This document shows positions 33,962 to 43,294 of a DNA stretch of 64,000 nt, one piece after another. Source of the stretch: Bacillota bacterium (lineage in GTDB: Bacteria > Bacillota > Clostridia > Acetivibrionales > DTU013). Location: assembly GCA_023418915.1 (NCBI GenBank), contig JAEZYU010000070.1, positions 1-64,000 on the forward strand, given 5' to 3'. The translations under genes and the position numbers were made by a program. The first letter of the stretch is position 1, and each line of letters begins with the position of its first letter. The notes below the pieces were generated by a model. The model ran no database searches. It was not told where the DNA came from and saw only the letters and a program-made list of their open reading frames with translations.

Positions 33962-35341
33962 ATGCTGGAGTTCAACAAGAAATCGAATACGCTGGAACAA
34001 ACCCAATACCGATATGCATTGCAGGATATCCCATCTCCAAACCTTTACAGGGAGATCTTCAATTATGAAGAAATACCCAAGTGTGCATTTAACCATAGAA
34101 GAGTACCAATGTATCCGGCAGATGAGATATGGATCACCGATACCACCTTCAGAGACGGTCAGCAATCAAGGGCGCCGTATACTGTGGAACAAATAGTAAA
34201 GCTTTATGACATGCTGCACAGGCTCGGGGGGCCCAAGGGCATTATTCGTCAATGTGAATTTTTCCTTTACAGCGACAGAGATAAAGAAGCGGTATATAAA
34301 TGTCAGGAAAGGGGCTATGAGTACCCTGAGGTGACAAGCTGGATCAGAGCCACAAAAAGCGACTTCCAGCTGGCAAAGGACATGGGCGTGAAGGAAAGCG
34401 GCATTCTGGTCAGTTGTTCCGACTATCACATTTTCAAAAAACTCAAAATGTCAAGAAAGCAGGCGCTGGAGCATTATCTGAGTATCATAAGGAGTGCGAT
34501 CGAAGTCGGCATCAAGCCTCGCTGTCACTTTGAAGACATTACACGGGCAGACTTTTACGGATTTGTTGTACCATTTGCACTGGAACTGCGCAAGCTGAGT
34601 GAGGAGAGCGGGGTACCAATGAAAATTAGGGCTTGCGACACATTGGGTTACGGAGTATCCTATCCGGGAGTTGCGCTGCCCAGAAGCATACCGGGCATTA
34701 TTTATGGCCTCAGACATCATGCAGGTTTCCCGAGCGAGATGATAGAATGGCATGGCCATAATGATTTTTACAAGGCAGTATCCAACTCGGCAACCGCCTG
34801 GATGTATGGTGCCTCCGGTGTGAACTGCTCGCTGCTTGGCATCGGCGAGAGGACCGGCAATACGCCGCTTGAGGCAATGGTCATCGAATATGCGCAGCTC
34901 AGGGGCACGACAGACGGAATGGATACGACTGTTATTACAGAAATCGCAGATTATTATGAAAAGGAACTGGATTATCCGATACCTCCCAGAACGCCGTTCG
35001 TGGGCAGGAATTTCAACGTTACTCAGGCAGGTATCCATGCTGACGGACTGTTGAAGGATGAGGAGATCTATAATATATTTAATACAGATAAACTGCTCAA
35101 TCGGCCGGTGGGCGTAGCAATCAACCAGACATCCGGAACTGCCGGAATTGCCCACTGGATCAACAGCTTTTTTGGCTTCAGCGGAAACAAGAGGCTGGAC
35201 AAGAGAGACATAAGGGTATTGAGAATAAAGGACTGGATAGATGAGCAGTACAAGAACGGCAGGGTCACCGCCATAAGCGATATAGAACTGGAGGAAGCCA
35301 TCAGGGAGCTTACACCGGAGATATATGATTTGGTGCTGTGA
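33962..35341 (+). CDS. Isopropylmalate/homocitrate synthase-family enzyme, candidate Re-citrate synthase
   Basis: A 459-residue enzyme of the alpha-isopropylmalate/homocitrate synthase (DRE-TIM) family, which condense acetyl-CoA with a 2-oxo acid. It has the DTTFRDGQQSRAPYT start of the barrel near residue 60, the metal-binding HGHND near 263, NCSLLGIGERTGNTPLE near 290, and HADGLLKDEEIYN near 361. It lacks the C-terminal LeuA regulatory domain. Directly upstream of aconitase, the likeliest product is citrate, as in the Re-citrate synthase of some anaerobes, feeding glutamate synthesis; homocitrate or citramalate formation are alternatives. It is the first gene after the palindrome-bearing promoter. 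Confidence 0.8.
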   Translation: MLEFNKKSNTLEQTQYRYALQDIPSPNLYREIFNYEEIPKCAFNHRRVPMYPADEIWITDTTFRDGQQSRAPYTVEQIVKLYDMLHRLGGPKGIIRQCEFFLYSDRDKEAVYKCQERGYEYPEVTSWIRATKSDFQLAKDMGVKESGILVSCSDYHIFKKLKMSRKQALEHYLSIIRSAIEVGIKPRCHFEDITRADFYGFVVPFALELRKLSEESGVPMKIRACDTLGYGVSYPGVALPRSIPGIIYGLRHHAGFPSEMIEWHGHNDFYKAVSNSATAWMYGASGVNCSLLGIGERTGNTPLEAMVIEYAQLRGTTDGMDTTVITEIADYYEKELDYPIPPRTPFVGRNFNVTQAGIHADGLLKDEEIYNIFNTDKLLNRPVGVAINQTSGTAGIAHWINSFFGFSGNKRLDKRDIRVLRIKDWIDEQYKNGRVTAISDIELEEAIRELTPEIYDLVL

Positions 35342-35515
35342 CAGAGTGGAGCTATCTGATAGAATTGATATAGTCACACAGAACGAGACTTCTGACAGAT
35401 TTGATACAACTAGACAGAGTGGAGCTTCTGGTAGAATCAATACTCTCAGACAGGCTGCAAAACGACTGATAAAACAATTGATTACTTATTTTATGATAGA
35501 AAAGGGGTTAAGCAT
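35342..35515. repeat. Imperfect direct repeat just after the synthase gene
   Basis: GACAGAGTGGAGCTATCTGA, which begins at the stop codon, recurs as GACAGAGTGGAGCTTCTGG near 35414, each followed by TAGAAT(T/C)(G/A)ATA. Another case in this window of a gene end being duplicated downstream. The ribosome binding site of aconitase (AAAAGGGG) closes the interval. Confidence 0.55.
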
Positions 35516-37444
35516 ATGGGATTGAACCTGGCACAAAAAATAATCAAGGAGCATCTGGTCAGCGGTGAAATGACCGCAGGTGCTGAAATATCTATTCGGA
35601 TAGACCAGACGCTTACACAGGATTCTACGGGGACGATGGCATATCTGCAATTTGAAGCTATAGGGATACCGAGAGTCAAAACAAAAAAGTCAGTGGCATA
35701 TATAGATCATAATACACTGCAGGCCGGTTTTGAAAATGCGGACGATCACAAGTATATACAGACAGTCACATCAAAGCATGGGATCTACTTTTCGAGACCC
35801 GGCAACGGTATTTGCCATCAGGTCCATCTGGAACGCTTTGGTGTACCGGGTATGACACTGCTCGGTTCAGACAGCCATACGCCTACAGGAGGCGGCATCG
35901 GCATGCTTGCGATCGGTGCGGGCGGCCTTGATGTTGCGGTAGCGATGGGCGGCGGCGCTTATTATATGATGATGCCAAGAGTCTGCAGAGTGACGCTCAA
36001 AGGAAGTCTCAAGCCTTGGGTATCCGCCAAGGATGTCATACTTGAGGTTCTGCGTATATTGACTGTCAAGGGCGGAGTAGGCAAGGTTATCGAATATGCT
36101 GGCGACGGCATAGCATCGCTTACAGTTCCCGAGAGAGCAACGATAACAAACATGGGAGCAGAGCTTGGTGCAACCACATCGATTTTCCCCAGTGACGATG
36201 TGACAAAAGCATTCCTGAAGGCACAGGGCAGAGAGAACGATTGGATCGAGCTGCTGCCTGACGACGACGCAGTCTATGACGAAGAGATCACAATAGACCT
36301 GGGAAGCCTTGGCCCGCTGGCGGCAAAGCCGCATAGCCCCGACAACGTTGAGACGGTAGCCGGGATCGGACAGATAAAGGTGGATCAGGTGGCGATAGGG
36401 AGCTGCACCAATTCATCCTATATGGACATGATAAAGGTAGCAAAGATACTGAAGGGCAGGACAGTGAACCCTGGTGTGAGCCTGGTAATAGCTCCCGGTT
36501 CGAAGCAGGTACTGACGATGCTTGCAAAGGAGGGTGTACTGGCGGATATGGTAGCAGCAGGTGCCAGGATACTTGAATCGGCCTGTGGGCCATGTATAGG
36601 CATGGGGCAGGCTCCGGCAACCAATGCAGTCTCACTTAGGACCTTCAACAGGAACTTTGAGGGAAGAAGCGGAACCAAATCTGCCGGCGTTTATCTGGTG
36701 AGCCCCGAAACTGCTGCTGCGAGCGCTGTTACAGGTGTTCTCACTGACCCGCGTACACTTGGGGATGCACCAGTGGTCAAAATGCCGGATAGTTTCTTGA
36801 TAAATGACAATATGGTACTCGCCCCCGCGCCGGAAGAAAATGATGTAGAGGTAGTCAGAGGTCCCAATATCAAACCGTTTCCACTAAACAAGGAGCTTGC
36901 TGAGAAGCTGGAGGGCACTGTGCTGATAAAGGTGGAGGACAATATTACCACCGACCATATTATGCCATCAAACGCAAAGCTGCTGCCATACAGGTCCAAC
37001 ATTCCATATCTTGCGGAATACTGCCTGACTCCTTGCGACCCTGAGTTTCCAAAACGTGCAAAGGAAAGCGGAGGAGGCTTCATCGTGGGCGGATCGAACT
37101 ACGGACAGGGCTCGAGCCGCGAACATGCCGCATTGGCTCCGCTGCAGCTGGGCGTCAAAGGCGTACTGGCAAAATCCTTTGCAAGGATCCATATGGCAAA
37201 CCTGATCAACTCAGGTATACTGCCGGTGACATTTGCGGATGAAGCGGACTATGACAGGATAAATGACGGAGATGTGCTGGTGCTAGAAAACGCAAGGGCT
37301 CAGATCGAAGCAGGCAGCGAGCTTGTGCTTACGAATAAGACATCAAATTCAATAATAAAGGTCAAAACTGCATTATCAGACAGACAGGTGGAAATAATGC
37401 TGGCCGGCGGGTTGCTGAACTATACGCGGAAACAAAGCCGGTAA
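35516..37444 (+). CDS. acn: Aconitate hydratase (aconitase)
   Basis: A 642-residue aconitase of the mitochondrial/AcnA-like group, which isomerises citrate to isocitrate through an iron-sulfur cluster. Cluster ligands appear in GSCTNSSYMDM near residue 293 and ESACGPCIGMGQ near 357. The swivel domain near 455-640 carries DNITTDHIMPS and GGSNYGQGSSREHAALAP. The early DSHTPTGGGIGMLAIGAGG near 118 is also typical. It lies between the synthase and the GntR gene, so the operon would carry out the first steps from acetyl-CoA and oxaloacetate toward 2-oxoglutarate. Isocitrate dehydrogenase is not in the window. Confidence 0.95.
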   Translation: MGLNLAQKIIKEHLVSGEMTAGAEISIRIDQTLTQDSTGTMAYLQFEAIGIPRVKTKKSVAYIDHNTLQAGFENADDHKYIQTVTSKHGIYFSRPGNGICHQVHLERFGVPGMTLLGSDSHTPTGGGIGMLAIGAGGLDVAVAMGGGAYYMMMPRVCRVTLKGSLKPWVSAKDVILEVLRILTVKGGVGKVIEYAGDGIASLTVPERATITNMGAELGATTSIFPSDDVTKAFLKAQGRENDWIELLPDDDAVYDEEITIDLGSLGPLAAKPHSPDNVETVAGIGQIKVDQVAIGSCTNSSYMDMIKVAKILKGRTVNPGVSLVIAPGSKQVLTMLAKEGVLADMVAAGARILESACGPCIGMGQAPATNAVSLRTFNRNFEGRSGTKSAGVYLVSPETAAASAVTGVLTDPRTLGDAPVVKMPDSFLINDNMVLAPAPEENDVEVVRGPNIKPFPLNKELAEKLEGTVLIKVEDNITTDHIMPSNAKLLPYRSNIPYLAEYCLTPCDPEFPKRAKESGGGFIVGGSNYGQGSSREHAALAPLQLGVKGVLAKSFARIHMANLINSGILPVTFADEADYDRINDGDVLVLENARAQIEAGSELVLTNKTSNSIIKVKTALSDRQVEIMLAGGLLNYTRKQSR

Positions 37445-37479
37445 GCCCTGTTCCGATCAAAACTGAGGAGAGGATAGTT

Positions 37480-38142
37480 TTGAAAGTAGAATTCGGAGAA
37501 AGCGATCAACAATCCGGTTCGCTGCACGGCAGAGTTTTCAATCAGATCCGTAATGATATACTCAATGGGATATATGAACCGGGAGAAAGCCTGATTGAAA
37601 CAAAGCTGTCGGAAGAGCTCGGAGTCAGCCGCACACCGATTCGTGAAGCACTCAGGCAGCTCGAGCTCGAAGGGCTCGTACAGTCAGTACCAAACAAGGG
37701 TGTGACAGTGAGGGGCGTATCGGCTCAGGACATCCAAGATATTTATACTATCAGGATGCTGATAGAAGGGCTTGCAGCAAGGTGGGCTGCCGAAAAGATA
37801 GCTCCTCATGAATTGGAGGAGCTTAAGGAGGCGGTGGACCTGGAGGAGTTCTATACCACCAAAAGTGATTACAGCCACCTGCTCAAGCTTGATACAAGAT
37901 TTCATGATATCATATTCAAGGCCAGCAAGAGCGTGCCGCTGATGCACACTTTGAGCACCTTCCACCACTATGTCCAAAAGGCAAGGAGAGTGTCGATAAG
38001 CAGTCCGGACAGAGCGTCGGCTGTTTTGAAGGAGCACAAGGCGATACTGCAGGCCATCATCGATGGAGATGCAGAAAAAGCAGAAAAGCTGACGACCGAG
38101 CACGTAAGGAACGCAAGCACCAATTTGTTAAAACAGGTTTAG
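37480..38142 (+). CDS. GntR-family (FCD domain) transcriptional regulator
   Basis: A 220-residue regulator. The N-terminal winged helix (about 17-85) has LSEELGVSRTPIREALRQLELEGLV. The C-terminal all-helical FCD domain (about 95-215) has the metal- or ligand-binding Asp/His set in LDTRFHDIIF, EHKAILQAI and EHVRNA. Start is TTG behind GAGGAGAGG. As the last gene of the synthase-aconitase operon it probably controls the operon by binding the palindrome at 33886-33899, with citrate or a related acid as possible effector (inferred). Confidence 0.93.
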   Translation: MKVEFGESDQQSGSLHGRVFNQIRNDILNGIYEPGESLIETKLSEELGVSRTPIREALRQLELEGLVQSVPNKGVTVRGVSAQDIQDIYTIRMLIEGLAARWAAEKIAPHELEELKEAVDLEEFYTTKSDYSHLLKLDTRFHDIIFKASKSVPLMHTLSTFHHYVQKARRVSISSPDRASAVLKEHKAILQAIIDGDAEKAEKLTTEHVRNASTNLLKQV

Positions 38143-38240
38143 AAAGACTGGCGGGAACCATCAGCATTTACCAAATAGATGAGACCAGGTTTCTGCCGGA
38201 TGTATATATGTTTGACAATAAGCAATAGAAATGAAATGAA

Positions 38241-38275
38241 GCCGGACACTTCTGCATCAGGCAGAGGCATCCGGC
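38241..38275 (+). terminator. Hairpin downstream of the GntR gene
   Basis: GCCGGA pairs with TCCGGC, extended by CTTCTGC/GCAGAGG, around loop ATCAG. No T run follows on the plus strand, so termination is uncertain. Confidence 0.4.
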
Positions 38276-38280
38276 TGCAA

Positions 38281-38313
38281 TAAAAAAGCATCTCGCATAT
38301 TACGAGATGCTTT
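38281..38313 (-). terminator. Terminator of tRNA-Glu, possibly bidirectional
   Basis: AAAGCATCTCG and CGAGATGCTTT form a perfect 11-bp stem. On the minus strand it is followed by TTTTTTA, ideal for ending the tRNA-Glu transcript. On the plus strand only TTTAAAA follows. Confidence 0.8.
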
Positions 38314-38349
38314 AAAAGGTTGATTATGCCGTCGGCGACGGATAATCTT

Positions 38350-38424
38350 TGGTGACCCATAGGGGACTCGAACCCCTGTTACCGCCGTGAGAGGGCGGTG
38401 TCTTAACCGCTTGACCAATGGGCC
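38350..38424 (-). tRNA. tRNA-Glu (anticodon CTC)
   Basis: Read on the minus strand it starts GGCCCATTGGTCAAGCGG, has anticodon stem CCGCC/GGCGG with loop CTCTCAC (anticodon CTC at 38389-38391), a standard GTTCGAGTC T-loop, and ends ATGGGTCA plus encoded CCA. The acceptor stem pairs fully with one G-U. Confidence 0.95.
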
Positions 38425-38686
38425 ATTCTTCTACTGCAAGAGATATTATAACATGGTAAAGCTCTGAATACAATAGCTAAAAATATTACAAAAGATTTTA
38501 GTTAAGGCATATCGCAAACGGATTGCATAAGTAAATTCCACTTCAACTATAATTATCGACCCAATAACAGGTTGCATTTCCATACTGCTACTTTCCATTC
38601 ATTAATATTCGATGACATTCTACATATAATCTTCTAAATCAGCAATTTTTGTGGTAGAATTAACACAGCGATAAGGGGGTCTTGCT
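38425..38686. other. Intergenic boundary before the polysaccharide locus
   Basis: About 260 AT-rich bases between tRNA-Glu (minus) and the first polysaccharide gene. Promoters for both must lie here, but no single clear pair of hexamers stands out. AAGGGGGT at its end is the ribosome binding site of the next gene. No gene seen. Confidence 0.4.
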
Positions 38687-40630
38687 TTGGCTAAGCAAAA
38701 AAAACGAGAACAAAATCGAAAAGAACCTGATAATACTAAGAATTCAGTTGATATAAATAGCAAACCAAATAAAAGATCAACGTACAACAAAGCAAAGAAA
38801 TATAGTAAGCGAAAATCAAAGTATGACAGTATACTAGAACAAAAGCATGAGACTTATATGTCTATTCCGCTTGTTCTTATTGCGGCTGTCGTACCATTGA
38901 TCGTTTTTGTCAGAAAGGTTGTACTCAATGACCCGGGAAACATGTACTGGGATGGCACTAGCGAGCATTTTGACATATTTATCTATTACAAGATGGTTTA
39001 TCTTCTGATTTTTACTGTTGCAGGAGGTCTTCTTTATCTTTGCTTACGCAAAAGCAATCCTTTTGACAGGAGCAGATATCCTTATTATATACCAATAGGT
39101 GTTTACTGCCTGATGACCCTGTTGTCTGCTGTATCATCTGAACACCGGCATGTGGCCTTCTTCGGGATACTTGAAAGATACGAAGGAGCGTTGGTCCTGA
39201 TAGGTTATGCTGTTATCTTGTTTTTAGTGATGAATGTCTTTAAGCAAGAAAAAACAGTCAAAATGTTATTCGGATGTCTGCTGACCTCAGCTGCTGTCAT
39301 TTCCATAATTGGAGTTTTCCAATATTTCGGCATGGATCTGTTCCAGAACAGTTCATTCCAGAGGCTCATAACACCACTATCATTGGCGAATGAAGCAGGT
39401 AAGTTTGCTCTGCGGGTAAATGAGCGTACCATATTTTCTACGCTATATAACCCTAATTATGTGGGCAGCTATATGGCAATGGTAATGCCGGTTATTATAG
39501 TGCTGATTATCTGGGCTAAAAAAACAGCCCATAAGCTGATTTTGGCAGCATTACTTGCTCTGACCATAGTCAACTGGATAGGCTGTGATTCACGTGCGGG
39601 CTTGGTCGGTGCAGCGTTGGCATTTTTGGTTTTGATGATCCTGTACAGAAGGAAGATATGGCAGCGCAAATGGATAGCTTTAGCTGTGGTTGTAGTGGTT
39701 GTGGGAGGTTTGGCTGTATTCAACTTCACTACTAACGGTTCAATAGTCAATCGTGTCACTCGTATGCTTACGCTGGAAGGCAAGGAAGATAATGATGAGG
39801 TTATGGCCGACCTGCATAAAAGGCTGGCTGGATTGACTGATGTTAGAATGGACGATGAAAAAGCAGAGATAGTCACCGAACATGGCACTTTGTGCATCAC
39901 ATTGTATGACGGAACATTGGGTGTATATGATGAAAACGGAAAGGAAGTTGCATCAGATTACGAAAACAACGTCGCCAGGATTACTGATGAGCGTTTTGAT
40001 AATATTCGCCTTAGCATAAAGCCTGAGGAAGGCATGATACTAGTCAACTATAACGATTATGAGCTGATGGATATAATCTTGACAAATATAGGCTTAAGAA
40101 GCACCTCGAACAGATGGATGATATACAGGGATGGACGCAATATAGAATCCTATGGCTTTGAGGGAATGGAAGCCTTCGGCTCAAACAGGGGTTACATCTG
40201 GTCAAGGACACTGCCATTATTGAAGGATACTATATTTATCGGAAAAGGGCCTGACACCTTCGCACTATATTTTCCTCAGTATGACTTTTTGAATAAGCTA
40301 AAGCTATATCAAACTGGATCGATATTTGTCGACAAGGCACACAACATGTATCTGCAGACAGCGCTGCAGACCGGTTTACTATCGTTGCTGGCGATGCTTG
40401 TGCTCTTTGCAATGTATGTTGTATCCAGCATAAAGGCATACTGGAAATCAGACTTCAGCAGCTTCCTGTCTGCAGCCGGAGCAGCTTGCTTTGCATCATT
40501 CTGCGGGTACGCCGCAGCAGGGTTGTTCAACGACAGCACCATAGCTGTAGCACCGGTATTCTGGGTACTTATGGGGCTTGGGATTGGGATAAATTTGTTG
40601 CTATACCAGGAGAAAATGAAAAATGCTTGA
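38687..40630 (+). CDS. O-antigen ligase/polymerase-like membrane protein
   Basis: A 647-residue protein with a very basic N-terminal tail (about 45 residues rich in Lys/Arg) and about ten or more membrane helices. The core resembles the Wzy_C / O-antigen ligase family: RTIFSTLYNPNYVGSYMAMVMP near residue 248 and CDSRAGLVGAALAFLVL near 302. Unusually, a soluble segment of about 130 residues (about 365-490) containing beta-rich sequence (GTLCITLYDGTLGVYDENGKE) is inserted before the conserved loop FIGKGPDTFALYFPQYD. It could polymerise or ligate surface polysaccharide units. Start is TTG behind AAGGGGGT. Confidence 0.88.
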   Translation: MAKQKKREQNRKEPDNTKNSVDINSKPNKRSTYNKAKKYSKRKSKYDSILEQKHETYMSIPLVLIAAVVPLIVFVRKVVLNDPGNMYWDGTSEHFDIFIYYKMVYLLIFTVAGGLLYLCLRKSNPFDRSRYPYYIPIGVYCLMTLLSAVSSEHRHVAFFGILERYEGALVLIGYAVILFLVMNVFKQEKTVKMLFGCLLTSAAVISIIGVFQYFGMDLFQNSSFQRLITPLSLANEAGKFALRVNERTIFSTLYNPNYVGSYMAMVMPVIIVLIIWAKKTAHKLILAALLALTIVNWIGCDSRAGLVGAALAFLVLMILYRRKIWQRKWIALAVVVVVVGGLAVFNFTTNGSIVNRVTRMLTLEGKEDNDEVMADLHKRLAGLTDVRMDDEKAEIVTEHGTLCITLYDGTLGVYDENGKEVASDYENNVARITDERFDNIRLSIKPEEGMILVNYNDYELMDIILTNIGLRSTSNRWMIYRDGRNIESYGFEGMEAFGSNRGYIWSRTLPLLKDTIFIGKGPDTFALYFPQYDFLNKLKLYQTGSIFVDKAHNMYLQTALQTGLLSLLAMLVLFAMYVVSSIKAYWKSDFSSFLSAAGAACFASFCGYAAAGLFNDSTIAVAPVFWVLMGLGIGINLLLYQEKMKNA

Positions 40631-40713
40631 TATAGCTAAGTACTGCACTATTTTTATGCCAGGGTTTAAATGGTTTGTGATAGTTAAGTAGCAAGATGGA
40701 GAGGGATCATGCA

Positions 40714-41658
40714 ATGATCACAATACTGATGGCAGTATATAATGGCGAGAAATATCTTACAGATCAAATAGAATCTATATTAGCACAAACAGTAGGAGAA
40801 TGGAAGCTTGTCATTCAGGATGATTGCTCATCTGATAATACAGTATGCATCGCAAGGAGATATGCAGATAGATACCCAGATAAAATAGTCATTTTACAAA
40901 GAGATATGCCTTCCGGCTCAGCAAAAGCCAATTTCTTCAGTATGATAGAATATGCGGATACCGATTATATAATGACCTGTGATCAGGATGATATTTGGTT
41001 TCCTGATAAAATTGAAATTACTTTAAAGAAAATGCTAGAGCTTGAGAAAAAAGTCGGAGTTGATTTACCAGTATTGGTTCATACGGATTTGATGGTAGTA
41101 GACAGTCATATGAATGTTTTGTGCAAGTCTTTGTTTAAATATGAAAACCTTGATAAGCGTAAGGATAAGCTAAATAATTTATTGATCCAAAACATTGTCA
41201 CTGGATGTACTGTAATGGCAAACCGTGTGTTGATAGAAAAAATAAACAGCAATAAAGAGCCGGACAACGCTATTATGCACGATTGGTGGTTCGCTTTGAT
41301 AGCAGCTGCGTTTGGGTGTCTGGGATTTGTTGATGTGCCGACCGTAAAGTACAGACAGCATAGGAATAATGAAGTTGGAGCAAAGGAAATAAGAAGCCTG
41401 TCATATATAGTAAACAAGGCAGGGCTAGTAATACATTCGCCCCTAAGTGTTAAATCATTATTATCTGCAACATATGCCCAAGCAGAGTGTTTTATTGACA
41501 TATTCAAGAATGAACTGACTGATGACAAGCTGCGTATATTATCTGCTTATGCATCAATCGCTCACAGCAGTAAAACAAAGAGGCTCAAGATCATATCCAA
41601 ATATAACTTTTGGAAGAATGGTGCATTAAGAAAGATAGGACAAATCCTTCTGACATGA
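40714..41658 (+). CDS. Family 2 glycosyltransferase
   Basis: A 314-residue GT2 enzyme. The GT-A fold starts ITILMAVYNGEKYLTDQIESI, followed by IQDDCSSDNT and the metal-binding CDQDDIWFPDKIE near residue 92. A conserved TGCTVMANR and HDWWFALIAAAFG segment lies near 165-195. This pattern is common in rhamnosyltransferases of capsule loci (CDQDD type). It adds a sugar to the growing repeat unit at the inner membrane face. I chose ATG 40714 (GAGAGGG at 8 bases) over ATG 40696. Confidence 0.92.
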   Translation: MITILMAVYNGEKYLTDQIESILAQTVGEWKLVIQDDCSSDNTVCIARRYADRYPDKIVILQRDMPSGSAKANFFSMIEYADTDYIMTCDQDDIWFPDKIEITLKKMLELEKKVGVDLPVLVHTDLMVVDSHMNVLCKSLFKYENLDKRKDKLNNLLIQNIVTGCTVMANRVLIEKINSNKEPDNAIMHDWWFALIAAAFGCLGFVDVPTVKYRQHRNNEVGAKEIRSLSYIVNKAGLVIHSPLSVKSLLSATYAQAECFIDIFKNELTDDKLRILSAYASIAHSSKTKRLKIISKYNFWKNGALRKIGQILLT

Positions 41659-41726
41659 GTGTAAAAACTAAAAAGAAAATGCTGCAAAATGAGAATAGAG
41701 TAGCCGTAGCTGGAAGAGTATTAAAA

Positions 41727-41755
41727 TTGTATTAGTACTTTTAATATGCTATAAT
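41727..41755 (+). promoter_or_regulatory. Promoter of the dTDP-rhamnose and export operon
   Basis: TTGTAT at 41727-41732, a 17-base spacer and a consensus TATAAT at 41750-41755 lie 52 bases before the rmlA start, which is preceded by AAGGGGGAG. Confidence 0.7.
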
Positions 41756-41807
41756 ATGCAGAAATACGACGTTTTACTTCATATTATGACTTTAAGGGGG
41801 AGATGAT

Positions 41808-42686
41808 TTGAAAGGCATTGTATTAGCGGGAGGAAGCGGTACAAGACTGTATCCTTTAACAATGGTCACCTCAAAACAATTACTGCCTGTATATGATAAA
41901 CCTATGATTTACTATCCCCTTTCAATAATGATGCTGGCGGGCATACAGGATATTCTTATAATATCGACACCACAAGATCTTCCTAATTTTAAGCGACTTT
42001 TACACGACGGCTCAGATTACGGTATCCACCTGTCATATAAGGAACAGCCATCACCAGATGGACTGGCACAGGCTTTTATATTGGGTGAGGAATTTATTGA
42101 CGGGGATTCATGCGCAATGATACTCGGGGACAACATTTTTTATGGAAGCGGGTTGGTCAAGCATTTGCGAAATGCTGCGCAGCAGGTGAGCGGTGCTACC
42201 GTATTCGGATATTATGTAGAAGATCCGGAACGCTTCGGAATTGTGGAATTAGATAAAAATGGGAAAGCTGTCTCACTTGAAGAAAAACCATCAAGACCCA
42301 AATCGAATTATGCAGTAACCGGACTGTACTTTTATGACAATAAAGTTTGTGAATATGCAAAGAGCCTGCGGCCGTCCGCCAGAGGTGAACTTGAGATTAC
42401 AGACCTGAATCGGATATATATGGAACAGGGAACACTTGAAGTTATAACATTAGGGCGCGGTTATGCGTGGCTTGATACCGGCACTGTTGATTCGCTTTCC
42501 GAAGCCACAGAGTTTGTAAAGGTAGTAGAAACACGCCAAGGCGTTAAGATATCGGCACTGGAGGAGATTGCCTGGAGGAACGGATGGATAAGCAGAGAGA
42601 AGTTGCTGGAATCTGCATGTAAATTCGGTAAGTCATCTTATGGACAGCACTTGAGGGCAGTTGCAGAAGGCAGGATTTTATATTAG
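41808..42686 (+). CDS. rfbA: Glucose-1-phosphate thymidylyltransferase
   Basis: A 292-residue RmlA enzyme making dTDP-glucose from dTTP and glucose-1-phosphate, the first step to dTDP-L-rhamnose. The nucleotide-binding start KGIVLAGGSGTRLYPLT, then KQLLPVYDKPMIYYPLS near 25, EQPSPDGLAQAF near 78, LGDNIFYG near 107 and EEKPSRPKSNYAVTGLYFYD near 160 are all typical. The length matches the family. The start is TTG. It leads a four-gene rhamnose set ordered A-C-B-D. Confidence 0.97.
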   Translation: MKGIVLAGGSGTRLYPLTMVTSKQLLPVYDKPMIYYPLSIMMLAGIQDILIISTPQDLPNFKRLLHDGSDYGIHLSYKEQPSPDGLAQAFILGEEFIDGDSCAMILGDNIFYGSGLVKHLRNAAQQVSGATVFGYYVEDPERFGIVELDKNGKAVSLEEKPSRPKSNYAVTGLYFYDNKVCEYAKSLRPSARGELEITDLNRIYMEQGTLEVITLGRGYAWLDTGTVDSLSEATEFVKVVETRQGVKISALEEIAWRNGWISREKLLESACKFGKSSYGQHLRAVAEGRILY

Positions 42687-42730
42687 TGCAGGTCGTTTGT
42701 CAAAGAATAATTTGTTAAAGGGAGTCAGAT

Positions 42731-43294
42731 ATGAATGTTATAAAAACAGATATTCTTGATGTATATATATTGGAGCCTAAGGTCTATGGCGACCACCGAG
42801 GATGGTTCATTGAATCGTGGTCACAGAAAAAGATGGAGGCGGCTGGATTATACTATAGTTTTGTACAGGATAACCATTCATACTCAGCAAAAAAAGGGAC
42901 ACTCCGAGGCCTACATTTTCAAAAGGGAGACGCTGCACAGGCAAAACTTGTACGCTGTGCGAGAGGTGCAGTGCTTGATGTTGCAGTGGATCTGAGGAAG
43001 GGCTCACCAACCTATTTGAAATGGGTGGCAGTTGAGCTTTCGGCCGAAAACAAACGGCAGCTATTGATACCACGAGGTTTTGCCCACGGCTTTCTTACAT
43101 TGACTGAGGATGTGGAGTTCCTTTATAAGGAAGATAATCCATATAGTCCCGAAACCGACAGGAGCATTATTTGGAGCGATCCGGATATAGGTATCGATTG
43201 GGGCGTTGAAAACCCTACTTTGTCAGAGAAGGACCAACGGGCTCCCAGATTCATTGATTGTGATGCAGATTTTATATATGAGGTGAAGATATGA
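42731..43294 (+). CDS. rfbC: dTDP-4-dehydrorhamnose 3,5-epimerase
   Basis: A 187-residue RmlC cupin-fold epimerase. Conserved segments are DHRGWFIESWSQKK near 18, QDNHSYSAKKGTLRGLHFQ near 46 with the catalytic histidine in LRGLHFQ, DVAVDLRKGSPTY near 78, and IPRGFAHGFLTL near 110. It converts dTDP-4-keto-6-deoxy-glucose to the L-lyxo form. The stop codon overlaps the rfbB start by four bases. Confidence 0.97.
   Translation: MNVIKTDILDVYILEPKVYGDHRGWFIESWSQKKMEAAGLYYSFVQDNHSYSAKKGTLRGLHFQKGDAAQAKLVRCARGAVLDVAVDLRKGSPTYLKWVAVELSAENKRQLLIPRGFAHGFLTLTEDVEFLYKEDNPYSPETDRSIIWSDPDIGIDWGVENPTLSEKDQRAPRFIDCDADFIYEVKI

Noticed and set aside
34451..35440. 329-codon minus-strand frame opposite the synthase gene
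   Set aside because: The plus strand encodes a full synthase-family enzyme with all motifs; the antisense frame has no ribosome binding site.
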